A program made the translations under genes and the position numbers. Positions 15,621 through 26,089 of a stretch of 64,000 bases of DNA are shown here, piece by piece. The DNA comes from an uncultured Lachnospiraceae bacterium. Lineage in GTDB: Bacteria > Bacillota > Clostridia > Lachnospirales > Lachnospiraceae. Within the stretch, counting starts at the first letter, position 1, and every line of letters begins with the position of its first letter. The notes below the pieces were generated by a model that saw only the letters and a list, made by a program, of their open reading frames with translations, searched no databases and had not been told where the DNA came from. The stretch spans positions 10,937 through 74,936 of the forward strand of contig CAJUAE010000007.1 of NCBI GenBank assembly GCA_910583965.1. The letters run 5' to 3'.

Positions 15621-17165
15621 ATGTTACAAACAAAACATTTAACAATACGACACAAAAAAGATTATCGTATTTTACTAGAAGATTTTAATTTTCACATTAA
15701 TTCAGGCGATAAATGTGCCTTGATTGGTGAGGAAGGCAATGGAAAAAGTACACTGTTGAAACTATTGTTTAATCCTGCCTTGGCAGAAGATTATATCGAA
15801 TATGAAGGCGAAATTCTATGTATAGGAGAGCATTTGGGTTATTTACCCCAAGAACTTCCCGAGGCAGCGCGCACCCTTTCCATTTATGAATATCTCACTG
15901 CCACTGACAGTTTTTACGATCACACACCTAATGAACTTGCTTCATTGTGTATTCATCTGGGATTTCCTACAGAACGTATATATGCATCAGATCTGGTAGG
16001 AATCCTTTCTGGCGGAGAAAAAATCAAGGTACAACTAATTCGTCTGCTCCTTGATAATCCAACAATTCTTCTGCTCGATGAACCCTCTAATGATTTGGAT
16101 ATAGAAACATTAGTCTGGTTGGAACACTTTATACAAGACAGCAAAATTCCAATCCTCTATATCTCTCATGACGAGACACTCCTCGAGCGCACAGCAAATA
16201 AGATTATTCATATGGAACAATTGCGCCGTAAAACTGCACCACGCTATACTGTCGCTCAGTCAAACTATCAAAATTATATTACTCAAAGAAATTTGCAGTT
16301 CCAAAAGCAAGAACAGGAAGCAAAAAATGAACGGCGGGAATACGATAAACAGCAAAAAAAATTTCGCCAAATGCAGCAAAAAGTAGAATATCAACAGAAC
16401 ACTATCAGTAGGCAAAACCCACATGGCGCAGCACTCCTTAAGAAAACAATGCACCGCGTAAAGGCATATGAAGCGCGATTTGAAAAAGAATTTGAAAATA
16501 TGACAGAACTGCCAGAATACGAGGAGGCAATGTTTACAAAATTTGGAAATCGTATTTCTATTCCAAATGGAAAAATAGTGTTGGATTTTACCCTCGAAGC
16601 ACTTCGTGTTCCTGTAAGCTCAGACTCACAAGAATTTACTACGCTTGCGCGCAACATTCACCTTTTTATACAAGGGCCTGAACATATTTGTATCACCGGA
16701 AAAAACGGCTGCGGAAAAACAACACTTATGCGTATTTTGGCAAAGGAACTGTTACAGCGCTCAGACATCAAAGCTGCTTACATGCCACAAAATTATGAGG
16801 AACTTTTGGATATGGAGCAGACGCCTATTGCATTTTTATCAGATGGTAGCAAAGAAAGCATCTCAATGATGCGTACCTATCTAGGTAGTATGAAATTTAC
16901 AACAGACGAGATGGAACATCCTATGCGAGAGTTGTCGGGTGGTCAAAAAGCAAAAGTCATGCTACTTTACCTCGACACTCTCGGCTGTGATGTGCTTTTG
17001 CTCGACGAGCCAAGCCGCAACTTTTCACCGTTATCCAACCCTGTTATCCGACAAATGCTTGCCAATTTTCAGGGCGCAATTATTAGCATTTCACATGACC
17101 GCAAATATATTGCAGAAGTCTGCGACAAAGTATATCAGCTTACAGAAGAAGGACTTATCCTTTAA
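15621..17165 (+). CDS. ABC-F family ATPase, possible ribosome-protection protein
   Basis: 514 residues with two fused ATPase domains and no membrane segments. Walker A motifs are GEEGNGKST (36-44) and GKNGCGKTT (about 359-367); signatures LSGGEKIK and LSGGQKAK; Walker B ILLLDEPSNDLD and VLLLDEPSRNFSP. The linker (about 205-285) is Gln/Lys/Arg-rich and helical, as in ABC-F proteins that enter the ribosomal E site. The start at 15621 is chosen for GGGGGA; an ATG 12 bases earlier overlaps it. The attenuator-like leader favours an antibiotic-resistance ABC-F over a housekeeping one, but the drug class cannot be told. Confidence 0.88.
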   Translation: MLQTKHLTIRHKKDYRILLEDFNFHINSGDKCALIGEEGNGKSTLLKLLFNPALAEDYIEYEGEILCIGEHLGYLPQELPEAARTLSIYEYLTATDSFYDHTPNELASLCIHLGFPTERIYASDLVGILSGGEKIKVQLIRLLLDNPTILLLDEPSNDLDIETLVWLEHFIQDSKIPILYISHDETLLERTANKIIHMEQLRRKTAPRYTVAQSNYQNYITQRNLQFQKQEQEAKNERREYDKQQKKFRQMQQKVEYQQNTISRQNPHGAALLKKTMHRVKAYEARFEKEFENMTELPEYEEAMFTKFGNRISIPNGKIVLDFTLEALRVPVSSDSQEFTTLARNIHLFIQGPEHICITGKNGCGKTTLMRILAKELLQRSDIKAAYMPQNYEELLDMEQTPIAFLSDGSKESISMMRTYLGSMKFTTDEMEHPMRELSGGQKAKVMLLYLDTLGCDVLLLDEPSRNFSPLSNPVIRQMLANFQGAIISISHDRKYIAEVCDKVYQLTEEGLIL

Positions 17166-17168
17166 TAA

Positions 17169-17771
17169 CTATACCATTGCGTTTTGAATCGCTTTTATCA
17201 ACGCATCATAAGTTTCATATGCTGCAAGGTCTGGATTATCCTCCTTGATTTTATCTGTACTCTTAAACAAAAATCCAGCCTTGCTTGCTCTAATCATATC
17301 AAGATCATTATAACTATCACCGCTGGCAATTGTCTTATATCCCATGGATTGTAGCGCTTTAACAGTTGTGAGTTTTGACTGCTCGCAGCGCATCTGAAAT
17401 CCTGTAATCTCACCGTTTTCTGCAACTTCAAGTGAATTGCAAAAGATAGTAGGCCAGCCAAGCTTTTTCATTAATGGAGTTGCAAACTGCGCGAATGTAT
17501 CACTGATAATAACGACCTGTGTAATAGCGCGAAGTTCATCCAGAAATTCCTTTGCACCTGGAATGGGATCGATCTTTGCAATCGTTTCTTGTATTTCTTT
17601 CAGACCAAGACCATGCTCTCTCAAAATTCCCAATCTCCAATGCATTAATTTATTGTAATCTGGCTCATCACGTGTTGTCCTTTTCAGTTCTGGAATACCA
17701 CTTGCCTCTGCAAATGCAATCCAAATCTCTGGAACCAATACACCTTCCAAATCCAAACATGTTATGTACAT
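17169..17771 (-). CDS. thrH: ThrH-type phosphoserine phosphatase / homoserine phosphotransferase
   Basis: A 200-residue HAD-superfamily enzyme. Motif I is CLDLEGVLVPEIW near residue 4 (DxEGV, the ThrH variant of DxDxT), motif II VVIISDTFAQFATPLM and motif III/IV ASGDSYNDLDMIRAS. ThrH is known to dephosphorylate phosphoserine and transfer phosphate to homoserine. Start at 17771 with AGG eight bases upstream. It converges on the ABC-F gene with only 3 bp between stops, and no terminator is visible there. Confidence 0.85.
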   Translation of the reverse strand: MYITCLDLEGVLVPEIWIAFAEASGIPELKRTTRDEPDYNKLMHWRLGILREHGLGLKEIQETIAKIDPIPGAKEFLDELRAITQVVIISDTFAQFATPLMKKLGWPTIFCNSLEVAENGEITGFQMRCEQSKLTTVKALQSMGYKTIASGDSYNDLDMIRASKAGFLFKSTDKIKEDNPDLAAYETYDALIKAIQNAMV

Positions 17772-17959
17772 CTCAATACCTATATCCTTTCTGTCATACA
17801 AATTTTCTGCATATCATATTAACAACGGTATTGATTATAACACACTTTTTTCTTCAAATAAAGCAAAATTTTCTTTTGCCAATCTATTACAAATATTTTT
17901 CACAACTAATGCCAATAAATTAAAGAATTAGACAAATAAAATAATCTTCTCCAATTAAA

Positions 17960-18733
17960 TCAAAATAAGTTCTCAAGATAGCTATCAAAAGCCTTAATAA
18001 CACTTGTATTCTCAAATTCTATCAACTGTTCTCGAATCGCACGAAAATACCATTCCTGTTTTGCTTTGTCTGGTTGATTAAATTTTTTCCAGATATTCCC
18101 ACTGATGTGTCGCTGCTCTTTTACAATGGATTCCAAATTGGCAGTCTTGTCTGCAAGAACGATTACCTTCGTGTCCAGAGAAGCTTTCTTCAAATGTTCA
18201 ATCGTCTCCCGCTTGCGAATCTCCCATGTCTGCGAGGCAGGCATATTGCGGCGCTTATTTTCTGTTTCTGTCTCCACAAGACAAGCGACCCTATCCCCAA
18301 ACTCTTTTTTTAAGTCATCAAGAGTCACACAAGTATCCTCCACTGTGTCATGCAAAATCGCTGCCTGCAACACCTCTATATCCTTTGTAAGTTCTATCGC
18401 ATAATTCATTGTGGTAATAATATGTGCGATATATGGAATCTCTGTTTTCTTTCTAAGTTGCCCCACATGTGCCTTGGCAGCATATGTATATGCCTTGTAA
18501 AGCTGTGCATCCATCCCTGCAACAGACGGAAAAAGGACTGGTTTTTCTGCCAATCCCTTTTCCTGATAGCAGCACGCAAAACGCCCTTGGACGCTCAGTG
18601 TTCTGTCTGTAAAACAAGGACACCCGCGCCCGCAGACCTGCTGCTCCTTTTTATAGTTTAATCTGCAGTTCACTACCCTGCAATAAAAATATCCATCACT
18701 GTCTGCAATCACAACATGTTCATCTCTGTTCAT
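17960..18733 (-). CDS. HD-domain (p)ppGpp-hydrolase-like protein with Cys-rich N-terminus
   Basis: 257 residues. Residues 80-200 form a SpoT/MESH1-type HD fold: H89 (KAHVGQLRKK), YIAHI (H104), ILHDTVEDT (H128-D129) and VLADKTANLESI. The family hydrolyses (p)ppGpp or related nucleotides with Mn2+. Residues 18-55 contain seven cysteines (CRVVNC, CGRGCPC, ACC), a possible metal-binding segment not usual in MESH1. The Shine-Dalgarno overlaps the stop of the SH3-like gene, so the two are translationally linked. Substrate is inferred. Confidence 0.75.
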   Translation of the reverse strand: MNRDEHVVIADSDGYFYCRVVNCRLNYKKEQQVCGRGCPCFTDRTLSVQGRFACCYQEKGLAEKPVLFPSVAGMDAQLYKAYTYAAKAHVGQLRKKTEIPYIAHIITTMNYAIELTKDIEVLQAAILHDTVEDTCVTLDDLKKEFGDRVACLVETETENKRRNMPASQTWEIRKRETIEHLKKASLDTKVIVLADKTANLESIVKEQRHISGNIWKKFNQPDKAKQEWYFRAIREQLIEFENTSVIKAFDSYLENLF

Positions 18734-18738
18734 TGCTA

Positions 18739-19647
18739 CTAATCCTTTTTGGTAAACTCTATAATCCAGCCTTTTCCTTCTTTTCCGTCCTTTTCCTTGT
18801 AAGTGCCATACTGCATATGATATGTAAACGAAACCCCTTGCTCTGCCTTTATTTCATTTATCACATTTTCCAGTGTCTTTTTTGCCTTACTCTCATCACT
18901 GCCAATCCCCGTACTTTTAAAGACCGTTTCAAACTTATTAATGTGATAGCGAATTGCCCGATTCAGCGCAAGTTTCAGTTCTTTTTCATTCCGAAACGGT
19001 CCAGAAATACTATTGCTAAGATACCTATTTCTATAATTGATAAGATATGCTTGCATAGTTATCGCCGCCACATTCTTGTCCAATTTCGCTTCACTTTCAT
19101 ATGCATCCTTCAAATATCTACCTTTATCCTGCAAAATACAAAAGTCTTGCAGCGCATAACCCATCAAGAAAGAATCTAAATATTTAATATAGGTATTTGC
19201 ATCCATATCTGCAATATCATCTGGGTCAAAGTCTCCCAGTTCTGAATTATCAAAAAAAGAAAATGTCCCTCTGGTTAACGCCATAATATCTGATCCAACC
19301 ACAACGCCAAAACCGCCTGTATTTTGAGAAATTAAGCCATCTCCAGGCACATAGTATGTGCCATTGAGCGAAATCTGAAACCATCCATTAGACGTGATTC
19401 CTGTTACATCAACTGGGAGATCCTTGGCAATCACTGTCACAACACCTGAATTAATATCAGGCTTCTTATATACTTTTGTGTTATCATTGCTGTAGAGCAC
19501 TGCCTTGCTCTGAGTGACTGTAAATTCTGCCGCATATGTCTTTTGCAATGAAAAAATTCCTCCTACTGGCGACACTGCGGTTGCCGTAATCACAGCAACC
19601 AACAGCGCTCCAGTTATCTTAATTCGTAATTCCTTCGTTTTTCTCAT
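18739..19647 (-). CDS. Secreted SH3-like domain protein
   Basis: 302 residues with a signal peptide (about 1-40, ending near TYAAE). A bacterial SH3-like module follows (LYSNDNTKVYKKPDINSGVV ... VDVTGITSNGWFQISLNGTYYV, about residues 50-105). The remaining 190 residues are helical and of unknown family, with repeated Tyr/Arg-rich stretches. Probably acts in the cell envelope. Lies between the M13 peptidase gene (27 bp upstream) and the HD gene (5 bp downstream), all leftward. Confidence 0.7.
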   Translation of the reverse strand: MRKTKELRIKITGALLVAVITATAVSPVGGIFSLQKTYAAEFTVTQSKAVLYSNDNTKVYKKPDINSGVVTVIAKDLPVDVTGITSNGWFQISLNGTYYVPGDGLISQNTGGFGVVVGSDIMALTRGTFSFFDNSELGDFDPDDIADMDANTYIKYLDSFLMGYALQDFCILQDKGRYLKDAYESEAKLDKNVAAITMQAYLINYRNRYLSNSISGPFRNEKELKLALNRAIRYHINKFETVFKSTGIGSDESKAKKTLENVINEIKAEQGVSFTYHMQYGTYKEKDGKEGKGWIIEFTKKD

Positions 19648-19674
19648 ACCCTTTTCCCCATCATTTTCGTTCCA

Positions 19675-21825
19675 TTACTTCCAAATACCAACCCGATCCT
19701 TTGGCGCCACATACATGCCATCGGTTTCTTTGATATCATAAATCTTATAAAAGGCATCACAGGAACTTAAAACTGCATTGACTCGTACTTTATTAGGTGA
19801 ATGTGTGTCTGTATTTAAGAGATACATCATAAAACTTGCTGTATCTTCACTTGCCCAGTTGTATGTCATCTGTCCAAATGCCTCGTCAAGCGCTTTTGCA
19901 TCATTTCCTATAATCGAGGAAATGCAGGTCATTGCTCCTAAGTCTGCAATGTTTTCCATCAGAGTCAAATCTCCATTGACCTTAACACCCATCATCTCAT
20001 AATTATTGTAATAGTCAATAATTGACTGCGACATTCTTTTGTACTCTGCCATTTCATCCTCTGTCCACCAGACATTGTAATTACCATACTCGTCATACAA
20101 TGCACCACTAGAATCAAATGCATGACTGACTTCATGGGCAATAACAAACCCAATCCCTCCCAAATTAGCTCCATAACTATTGTCACTGTCATAAAATGGC
20201 GCTTGCAAAATTGCTGCTGGAAAGATAATTTCATTGTTTAATGGATCATACATAGCATTGATCGTTTGTGGTGTCACATCCCATTCTGACCGGTCAACTT
20301 TTGTTCCAAGCTTATTTAGACTGTCATCAATCGCAACCTGCATACTCACCAGCATATTAGACAGCAAGCTTCCTCCCTCAGAAATCGGTGTCACTTGCAT
20401 CATATCACGGGCAGCCGGCCATCGATCTGGATAGCCAATTTTAACTTGCATTGTCTCAAGCTTGCGAATTGCCTTTTTTTTCGTTGCTTCGCTCATCCAC
20501 TCCTGGCGATTAATAATTGTCTCATACTCCTTCAAAATCTGAGCAATCATCCCCTCCACAGCTTCCTTATCCTTAGCCGAAAAATGTTCTTTGACATAGA
20601 TCATACCAAAATCCCACGGGAGCATCTCCTGCGTCAATCTTTTCCATGTCTTCTCATCTCCCCAGCTCTCAGTAATGCCATACAGCGCATTTTTCATATC
20701 ATCACTAAGCTTTGCATAGGTTGCATTGGCATATTTTGCTGTGTCATTCAACATGACAAATGTCGAGTAATCTTTTAGTGATTGTAGATTTTCCTCCACC
20801 AATAATGAATTGATTTTTTTTGCTTGTTCCACATCCATCACAATATATTTATCTTGACCATCTACATGGAGCGTCTCAAGCATTTTAGGCACATCAACAT
20901 TGGAAAAAAGTCGCTGCAATTCATCCTGCGTATACACATTATAAGTGAGTGCAGGATCATACTTCTGTTCTGTTGTCAAGGAAGATGCACAAATATCTCG
21001 CAATAATTCCTCAATAGAATCTGTACTCTGTGCTGCTTCCTTTGCAGTCATGCCAAATTCCATCAGCATATCATTGACGTAATCCAGATACATATCTACG
21101 TATTCTTGTGTGTTTTCCCCTTCAATATATTCCTTGCCAATCAGGGTGTCAGCATACATCATATACACTGCATACTCACTGGAATCCACTTTATCCTGCA
21201 TAATACTATAGCCGCCAACAATACTACTAAAGCCAAATTCACCACTCAACTGTGCCAACGCATCCACATATTCTTCTATCGTCAAAGCGTTCCGAATACT
21301 ATCCATATGTGGTTTCAATGGTCCAAGTCCAGTCTCATTGCGGTTTTCCATATTCGTCACACACTCGTACATGTCCTTAATTTTCTGTTCCGAACTCCCC
21401 CGCTCATAAGTTTTGTTGTCATTTGCCAGCTCCTCAATAATATCTTCCATCTCACTACTCACAACGGCATTTAACTCACTAAACCAATCCCAATGTGCAT
21501 CTGTGGCCGAAAGTTCAATCTTTGAGAGCAAATTTTGATTCACATATTCATAGTAATCATCTTGATAGCGAACATCTTCTTCCTTGTCAGTTTTCTCCTC
21601 ATCTAAAGTCTTATCTGCAAGTTCCTCATCTTGTAACTCCTTCTCGTCAATCACTGTCTTTTCTAAATCTTCTTTATCTTTTCTTGCACTGTTGAACAGC
21701 TCCTTAATACTGCTCTGTGTTCTGTTGGAAGCCGTAATGTTACCATCCGCTTTCCTTGCATTACACCCTGTCAGTTGCAGGGCAAGAATCACCGCCATAA
21801 AAAGCGCTAATGCTTGTTTTTTCAT
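19675..21825 (-). CDS. M13 family (neprilysin-like) zinc metallopeptidase, lipoprotein
   Basis: 716 residues. The signal peptide ends in the lipobox LTGC (Cys about residue 22), so it is probably tethered outside the membrane. The zinc site is HEVSH (564-568) with the third ligand in ENIADLGA (E624). The substrate-binding NAMYDPLNNEIIFPA and the late VRVN motif are M13 features. Residues 30-75 are an acidic Lys/Glu-rich linker. M13 enzymes cleave peptides; the substrate is unknown. The start at 21825 is chosen for AAAGG nine bases upstream and because the lipobox spacing fits. Confidence 0.88.
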   Translation of the reverse strand: MKKQALALFMAVILALQLTGCNARKADGNITASNRTQSSIKELFNSARKDKEDLEKTVIDEKELQDEELADKTLDEEKTDKEEDVRYQDDYYEYVNQNLLSKIELSATDAHWDWFSELNAVVSSEMEDIIEELANDNKTYERGSSEQKIKDMYECVTNMENRNETGLGPLKPHMDSIRNALTIEEYVDALAQLSGEFGFSSIVGGYSIMQDKVDSSEYAVYMMYADTLIGKEYIEGENTQEYVDMYLDYVNDMLMEFGMTAKEAAQSTDSIEELLRDICASSLTTEQKYDPALTYNVYTQDELQRLFSNVDVPKMLETLHVDGQDKYIVMDVEQAKKINSLLVEENLQSLKDYSTFVMLNDTAKYANATYAKLSDDMKNALYGITESWGDEKTWKRLTQEMLPWDFGMIYVKEHFSAKDKEAVEGMIAQILKEYETIINRQEWMSEATKKKAIRKLETMQVKIGYPDRWPAARDMMQVTPISEGGSLLSNMLVSMQVAIDDSLNKLGTKVDRSEWDVTPQTINAMYDPLNNEIIFPAAILQAPFYDSDNSYGANLGGIGFVIAHEVSHAFDSSGALYDEYGNYNVWWTEDEMAEYKRMSQSIIDYYNNYEMMGVKVNGDLTLMENIADLGAMTCISSIIGNDAKALDEAFGQMTYNWASEDTASFMMYLLNTDTHSPNKVRVNAVLSSCDAFYKIYDIKETDGMYVAPKDRVGIWK

Positions 21826-22099
21826 GTCTGCTAACCTTTCTTTCTCATGCACTTTAATCCAATACAGCTTTTCCTGAATTGATTCCTGCTGTCCTAAAGA
21901 ACTGTTTAAAATAACCTCTACATCTTGACTTATCTATTTTTAAACAATTCCTATAATCAGAAAATATTCTATATTAACTATATGAATATCTAAAACTATT
22001 CATGCAGAAATCTATTTCACAGCTATACTTATCTTATACCAAAACTGTGGAAAACACAACAATTCTCTAAAAATTTAATAGAGCTTACCGATATATTTC

Positions 22100-22316
22100 G
22101 TTTACACAGATCTATGTAAGCGAGTAGGAAATCTTTCCCTTCCCCTACTCGCCGCGCGACCCGTGCGCTGCCTTAGTGGCTTATTTCCTCTGCACAGGTC
22201 TGTACAATCGAGTAGAGAAGATTCATCTTCCTCTACTCACGCGCCGGGCACCCGTCAGCGAACCGATAAATCGGTTTGATGACAAATTTCACTTGGGTGC
22301 CCGTGTGCATAAAAAA
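22100..22316. repeat. Composite terminator-tail repeat downstream of rpoC
   Basis: Two units. The first has CGAGTAGG/CCTACTCG followed by GACCCGTGCGCTGCCTTAGT, also present at 13658. The second has GTAGAGAAGAT/ATCTTCCTCTAC followed by GGGCACCC...GGGTGCCC enclosing the CCGATAAATCGG hairpin; its last 62 bp equal 13745-13806. The element abuts the T-run of the rpoC terminator. Confidence 0.8.
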
Positions 22317-22349
22317 ACAAAACTCTCTGCTATACAGCAAGGAGTTTTG
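22311..22349 (-). terminator. rpoC intrinsic terminator
   Basis: Stem CAAAACTC-CTGC / GCAG-GAGTTTTG (22318-22349), followed on the minus strand by seven T. It lies just after the rpoC stop. Confidence 0.85.
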
Positions 22350-22361
22350 CCTTTTACGACT

Positions 22362-25300
22362 TTATTCTATTGCGCCAATTGGTTCTTCTTGAATAATTAA
22401 GTTCTCCTTTTCAGATGTTTCATCCTCAAAATCCATTTCCAAATCCAAATTTGCATCTGTGTCTGAAAGACTTGTATCAAACTCAAAATCGTCCACAAAA
22501 TCCAATGTCGAATCCACATCTGTATTGAGTTTTACATTTCTATAACGCCTCAAACCAGTTCCTGCAGGAATTAGTTTTCCGATAATAACATTCTCCTTCA
22601 AACCAATCAATGGGTCAATTTTGCCCTTTATGGCCGCTTCTGTAAGAACTTTCGTGGTCTCTTGGAAAGATGCAGCAGAGAGGAATGAACTTGTGGCAAG
22701 TGCTGCCTTTGTGATACCTAAAATCACATCTTTATATTCTGCTGGCTGTTTTCCTTCCGCAAAGAGCTGCTCATTGATATCCTCCAACTCAATACCATCC
22801 ACCAGTGTTCCCGGAAGAAAATCTGTGTCACCGCTTGTTTCAATCCGCTTTTTCTTAAGCATCTGACGCACAATTACCTCGATATGCTTGTCAGCAATAT
22901 CCACACCTTGTAAACGGTAAACACGCTGTACTTCTCTGAGAAGGTAATTTTGAACAGCATCTATCTTCTTGATTTCCAACAAGTCATGTGGATTAATACT
23001 ACCTTCTGTAAGCTCATCACCTGCTTCTAATTCAGCGCCATCTGCAATCTTAATGCGAGAACCATATGGAATCAGATATGTTTTCTCATTGATTCCATCA
23101 GAAACAATAATCTCACGCTTCTTTTTCGTGTCTTTAATGGTTGCTGTACCGCCAAATTCAGCGATAATTGCAAGTCCTTTGGGTTTTCTCGCCTCAAAAA
23201 GCTCCTCGACACGCGGAAGACCTTGTGTGATGTCATCACCGGCAACACCACCACTGTGGAATGTTCTCATGGTAAGCTGTGTACCTGGTTCACCGATTGA
23301 CTGTGCCGCGATAATTCCAACCGCCTCTCCAATCTGAACCGCCTCTCCAGTTGCCATATTCGCACCATAACATTTTGCACAAATACCAATATGAGATTTA
23401 CAACAGAGAATATTACGAATCTTTACTTTCTCAATCGGCTCGCCTTTCGCATCTACGCCTCTGCTCAAAATCTTTGACGCCCTGCTAGGAGTAATCATAT
23501 GATTTCTCTCCACAAGAATGTTTCCATCTCTATCTTTGATATCCTCACAGGAATATCTGCCTGTAATACGGTCTTTCAAACTCTCAATTGTCTCTTTGCC
23601 ATCCATAAACGCCGCAACTTCCATTCCTGGAATATAATCTTTTCCTTCACAGCAGTCAACTTCACGAATAATTAATTCTTGGCAAACATCAACCATTCGG
23701 CGTGTCAAATAACCAGAGTCCGCTGTACGAAGTGCTGTGTCGGACATACCTTTTCGCGCACCATGTGCAGACATAAAATACTCCAATACGTCAAGCCCTT
23801 CACGGAAATTAGACTTGATCGGCAACTCAATGGTTCGTCCAGTTGTATCCGCCATCAATCCACGCATACCTGCAAGCTGTTTAATCTGCTGATTGGAGCC
23901 ACGTGCACCAGAATCCGCCATCATAAAGATATTATTGTATTTGTCCAAACCGCCAATCAGTTTTTCTGTAAGTGCATCATCTGTTTCTTTCCAAGTCTCA
24001 ACAACAGCCTTGTAGCGTTCCTCGTCAGTCATTAAACCACGTCTAAAATTCATTGTAATGCGGTCAACTGTCTTTTGTGCCTCCTCAAGCATCTGCGTTT
24101 TCTCGGCCGGCACTGTCATATCTGAAATGGAAACTGTCATTGCAGCGCGTGTAGAATATTTATATCCCATTGCCTTAATACTGTCAAGCACCTCGGCAGT
24201 CTTTGTCGCGCCATGGATATTGATAACTTTTTCTAGTATCTGCTTTAATCCTTTTTTACCTACATGGAAATCTACTTCGGGAAGTAGTTTGTTTTCATCC
24301 TTACTTCTGTCTACAAACTCCAAATCCTGTGGTAAAATCTCATTAAAAATAAATCGTCCCAGTGTAGACTCAACGGTTCCAGTAAGCACCTCTCCATCTG
24401 GTGTGGTTTTGGTCACACGCACTTTAATTCTGGAATGCAAAGTACATGCTTTATTTTCATAGGCCAAAATCGCTTCATTCACACTCTTAAAGGACTTTCC
24501 TTCGCCAAGTGCCCCTGGTCTTTCCTGTGTCAAATAGTAAATGCCAAGTACCATATCTTGTGAAGGAACAGCAACTGGACCACCATCAGAAGGCTTTAAT
24601 AAATTGTTAGGTGAAAGTAACAAAAATCTACACTCCGCCTGTGCTTCGACTGATAATGGAAGATGTACTGCCATCTGATCGCCGTCAAAGTCGGCATTGA
24701 ACGCTGTACATACCAAAGGATGAAGCTTGATCGCTTTTCCTTCTACTAAAATTGGCTCAAACGCCTGAATACCAAGTCGATGCAAAGTCGGAGCACGGTT
24801 TAACATCACTGGATGTTCCTTGATAACCTCCTCCAAAACGTCCCACACAGACTGGTCAAGCTTTTCCACAAGCTTTTTTGCATGTTTAATATTCTGTGAA
24901 ATCTGCCTTGATACAAGCTCTTTCATCACAAAAGGCTTAAACAACTCAATTGCCATTTCTTTTGGCAAACCACATTGGTAAATCTTTAACTCTGGTCCTA
25001 CTACAATAACAGAACGCCCAGAATAATCTACACGTTTTCCAAGCAGATTCTGACGGAAACGACCACCTTTTCCCTTTAACATATCTGACAAGGATTTTAA
25101 AGCTCTGTTCCCTGGTCCTGTGACAGGCCGTCCGCGTCTTCCATTATCAATCAGCGCGTCAACCGCTTCTTGAAGCATACGCTTCTCGTTGCGGACAATA
25201 ATATCTGGCGCACCAAGCTCTAGCAATCTTTTTAGACGATTGTTTCTGTTGATAATTCTGCGATACAAATCATTCAAATCTGAGGTCGCAAATCTGCCAC

Positions 25301-26066
25301 CGTCAAGTTGAACCATCGGGCGCAAATCAGGCGGAAGTACAGGAATCGCATCCATAATCATCCACTCTGGCCGATTGCCTGATGCCCGAAATGACTCCAC
25401 AACCTCAAGTCTTTTGACAATCTTAGCACGCTTTTGTCCCTTTGTATTCTCATTTCTAAGTTCTGCGGAGAGTTCCTCGCAGTCCTTTTCGAGATCAATT
25501 GCCTCCAAAAGTTCTTTGATTGCCTCTGCACCCATACCGACACGGAATGCATTCTTGCCCCACTTCTCCACATTGTCTTGATATTCCTTCTCTGACAACA
25601 CCTGTTTATATTCAAGAGAAGTTTCTTTAGGATCCAATACAATATAGGACGCGAAATACAACACCTTCTCTAGCACACGCGGCGTCAAATCAAGAATCAA
25701 TCCCATACGACTTGGTATCCCTTTGAAGTACCAGATATGTGATACTGGAGCAGCAAGTTCTATATGGCCCATACGCTCTCTACGCACACTTGACTTTGTA
25801 ACCTCAACACCACAGCGGTCGCAAATTACACCCTTGTAACGGATTTTCTTATATTTTCCACAATGGCATTCCCAGTCTTTGCTGGGTCCAAAAATCTTCT
25901 CGCAGTACAGACCATCACGCTCTGGCTTTAAAGTCCTATAGTTTATGGTTTCCGGTTTTGTTACCTCGCCTTTTGACCATTCTCTGATTTTCTCAGGAGA
26001 AGCCAGACCAATTTTGATCGCATCAAAAGAGATAGACTGGCTCTGTTCAATTTTATTCTCAGACAT
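22362..26066 (-). CDS. rpoC: RNA polymerase beta-prime subunit
   Basis: 1234 residues, usual for Clostridia. The catalytic Mg-binding motif is [14 protein letters not shown]. The N-terminal zinc finger is [20 protein letters not shown] and the second zinc site is around [14 protein letters not shown]. The trigger-loop region is [20 protein letters not shown]. The C-terminal 40 residues are acidic. It follows rpoB by 23 bp in the conserved rpoBC arrangement and ends at a clear terminator. Confidence 0.99.
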   Translation of the reverse strand: MSENKIEQSQSISFDAIKIGLASPEKIREWSKGEVTKPETINYRTLKPERDGLYCEKIFGPSKDWECHCGKYKKIRYKGVICDRCGVEVTKSSVRRERMGHIELAAPVSHIWYFKGIPSRMGLILDLTPRVLEKVLYFASYIVLDPKETSLEYKQVLSEKEYQDNVEKWGKNAFRVGMGAEAIKELLEAIDLEKDCEELSAELRNENTKGQKRAKIVKRLEVVESFRASGNRPEWMIMDAIPVLPPDLRPMVQLDGGRFATSDLNDLYRRIINRNNRLKRLLELGAPDIIVRNEKRMLQEAVDALIDNGRRGRPVTGPGNRALKSLSDMLKGKGGRFRQNLLGKRVDYSGRSVIVVGPELKIYQCGLPKEMAIELFKPFVMKELVSRQISQNIKHAKKLVEKLDQSVWDVLEEVIKEHPVMLNRAPTLHRLGIQAFEPILVEGKAIKLHPLVCTAFNADFDGDQMAVHLPLSVEAQAECRFLLLSPNNLLKPSDGGPVAVPSQDMVLGIYYLTQERPGALGEGKSFKSVNEAILAYENKACTLHSRIKVRVTKTTPDGEVLTGTVESTLGRFIFNEILPQDLEFVDRSKDENKLLPEVDFHVGKKGLKQILEKVINIHGATKTAEVLDSIKAMGYKYSTRAAMTVSISDMTVPAEKTQMLEEAQKTVDRITMNFRRGLMTDEERYKAVVETWKETDDALTEKLIGGLDKYNNIFMMADSGARGSNQQIKQLAGMRGLMADTTGRTIELPIKSNFREGLDVLEYFMSAHGARKGMSDTALRTADSGYLTRRMVDVCQELIIREVDCCEGKDYIPGMEVAAFMDGKETIESLKDRITGRYSCEDIKDRDGNILVERNHMITPSRASKILSRGVDAKGEPIEKVKIRNILCCKSHIGICAKCYGANMATGEAVQIGEAVGIIAAQSIGEPGTQLTMRTFHSGGVAGDDITQGLPRVEELFEARKPKGLAIIAEFGGTATIKDTKKKREIIVSDGINEKTYLIPYGSRIKIADGAELEAGDELTEGSINPHDLLEIKKIDAVQNYLLREVQRVYRLQGVDIADKHIEVIVRQMLKKKRIETSGDTDFLPGTLVDGIELEDINEQLFAEGKQPAEYKDVILGITKAALATSSFLSAASFQETTKVLTEAAIKGKIDPLIGLKENVIIGKLIPAGTGLRRYRNVKLNTDVDSTLDFVDDFEFDTSLSDTDANLDLEMDFEDETSEKENLIIQEEPIGAIE

Positions 26067-26089
26067 TTTGGCACTCCTTCCAGATATTT

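Noticed and set aside
23679..24035. Long plus-strand open frames opposite rpoC and rpoB (this and about fifteen others)
   Set aside because: They run antisense to strongly conserved genes, lack ribosome sites, and have unnatural compositions rich in Ser, His and Cys.
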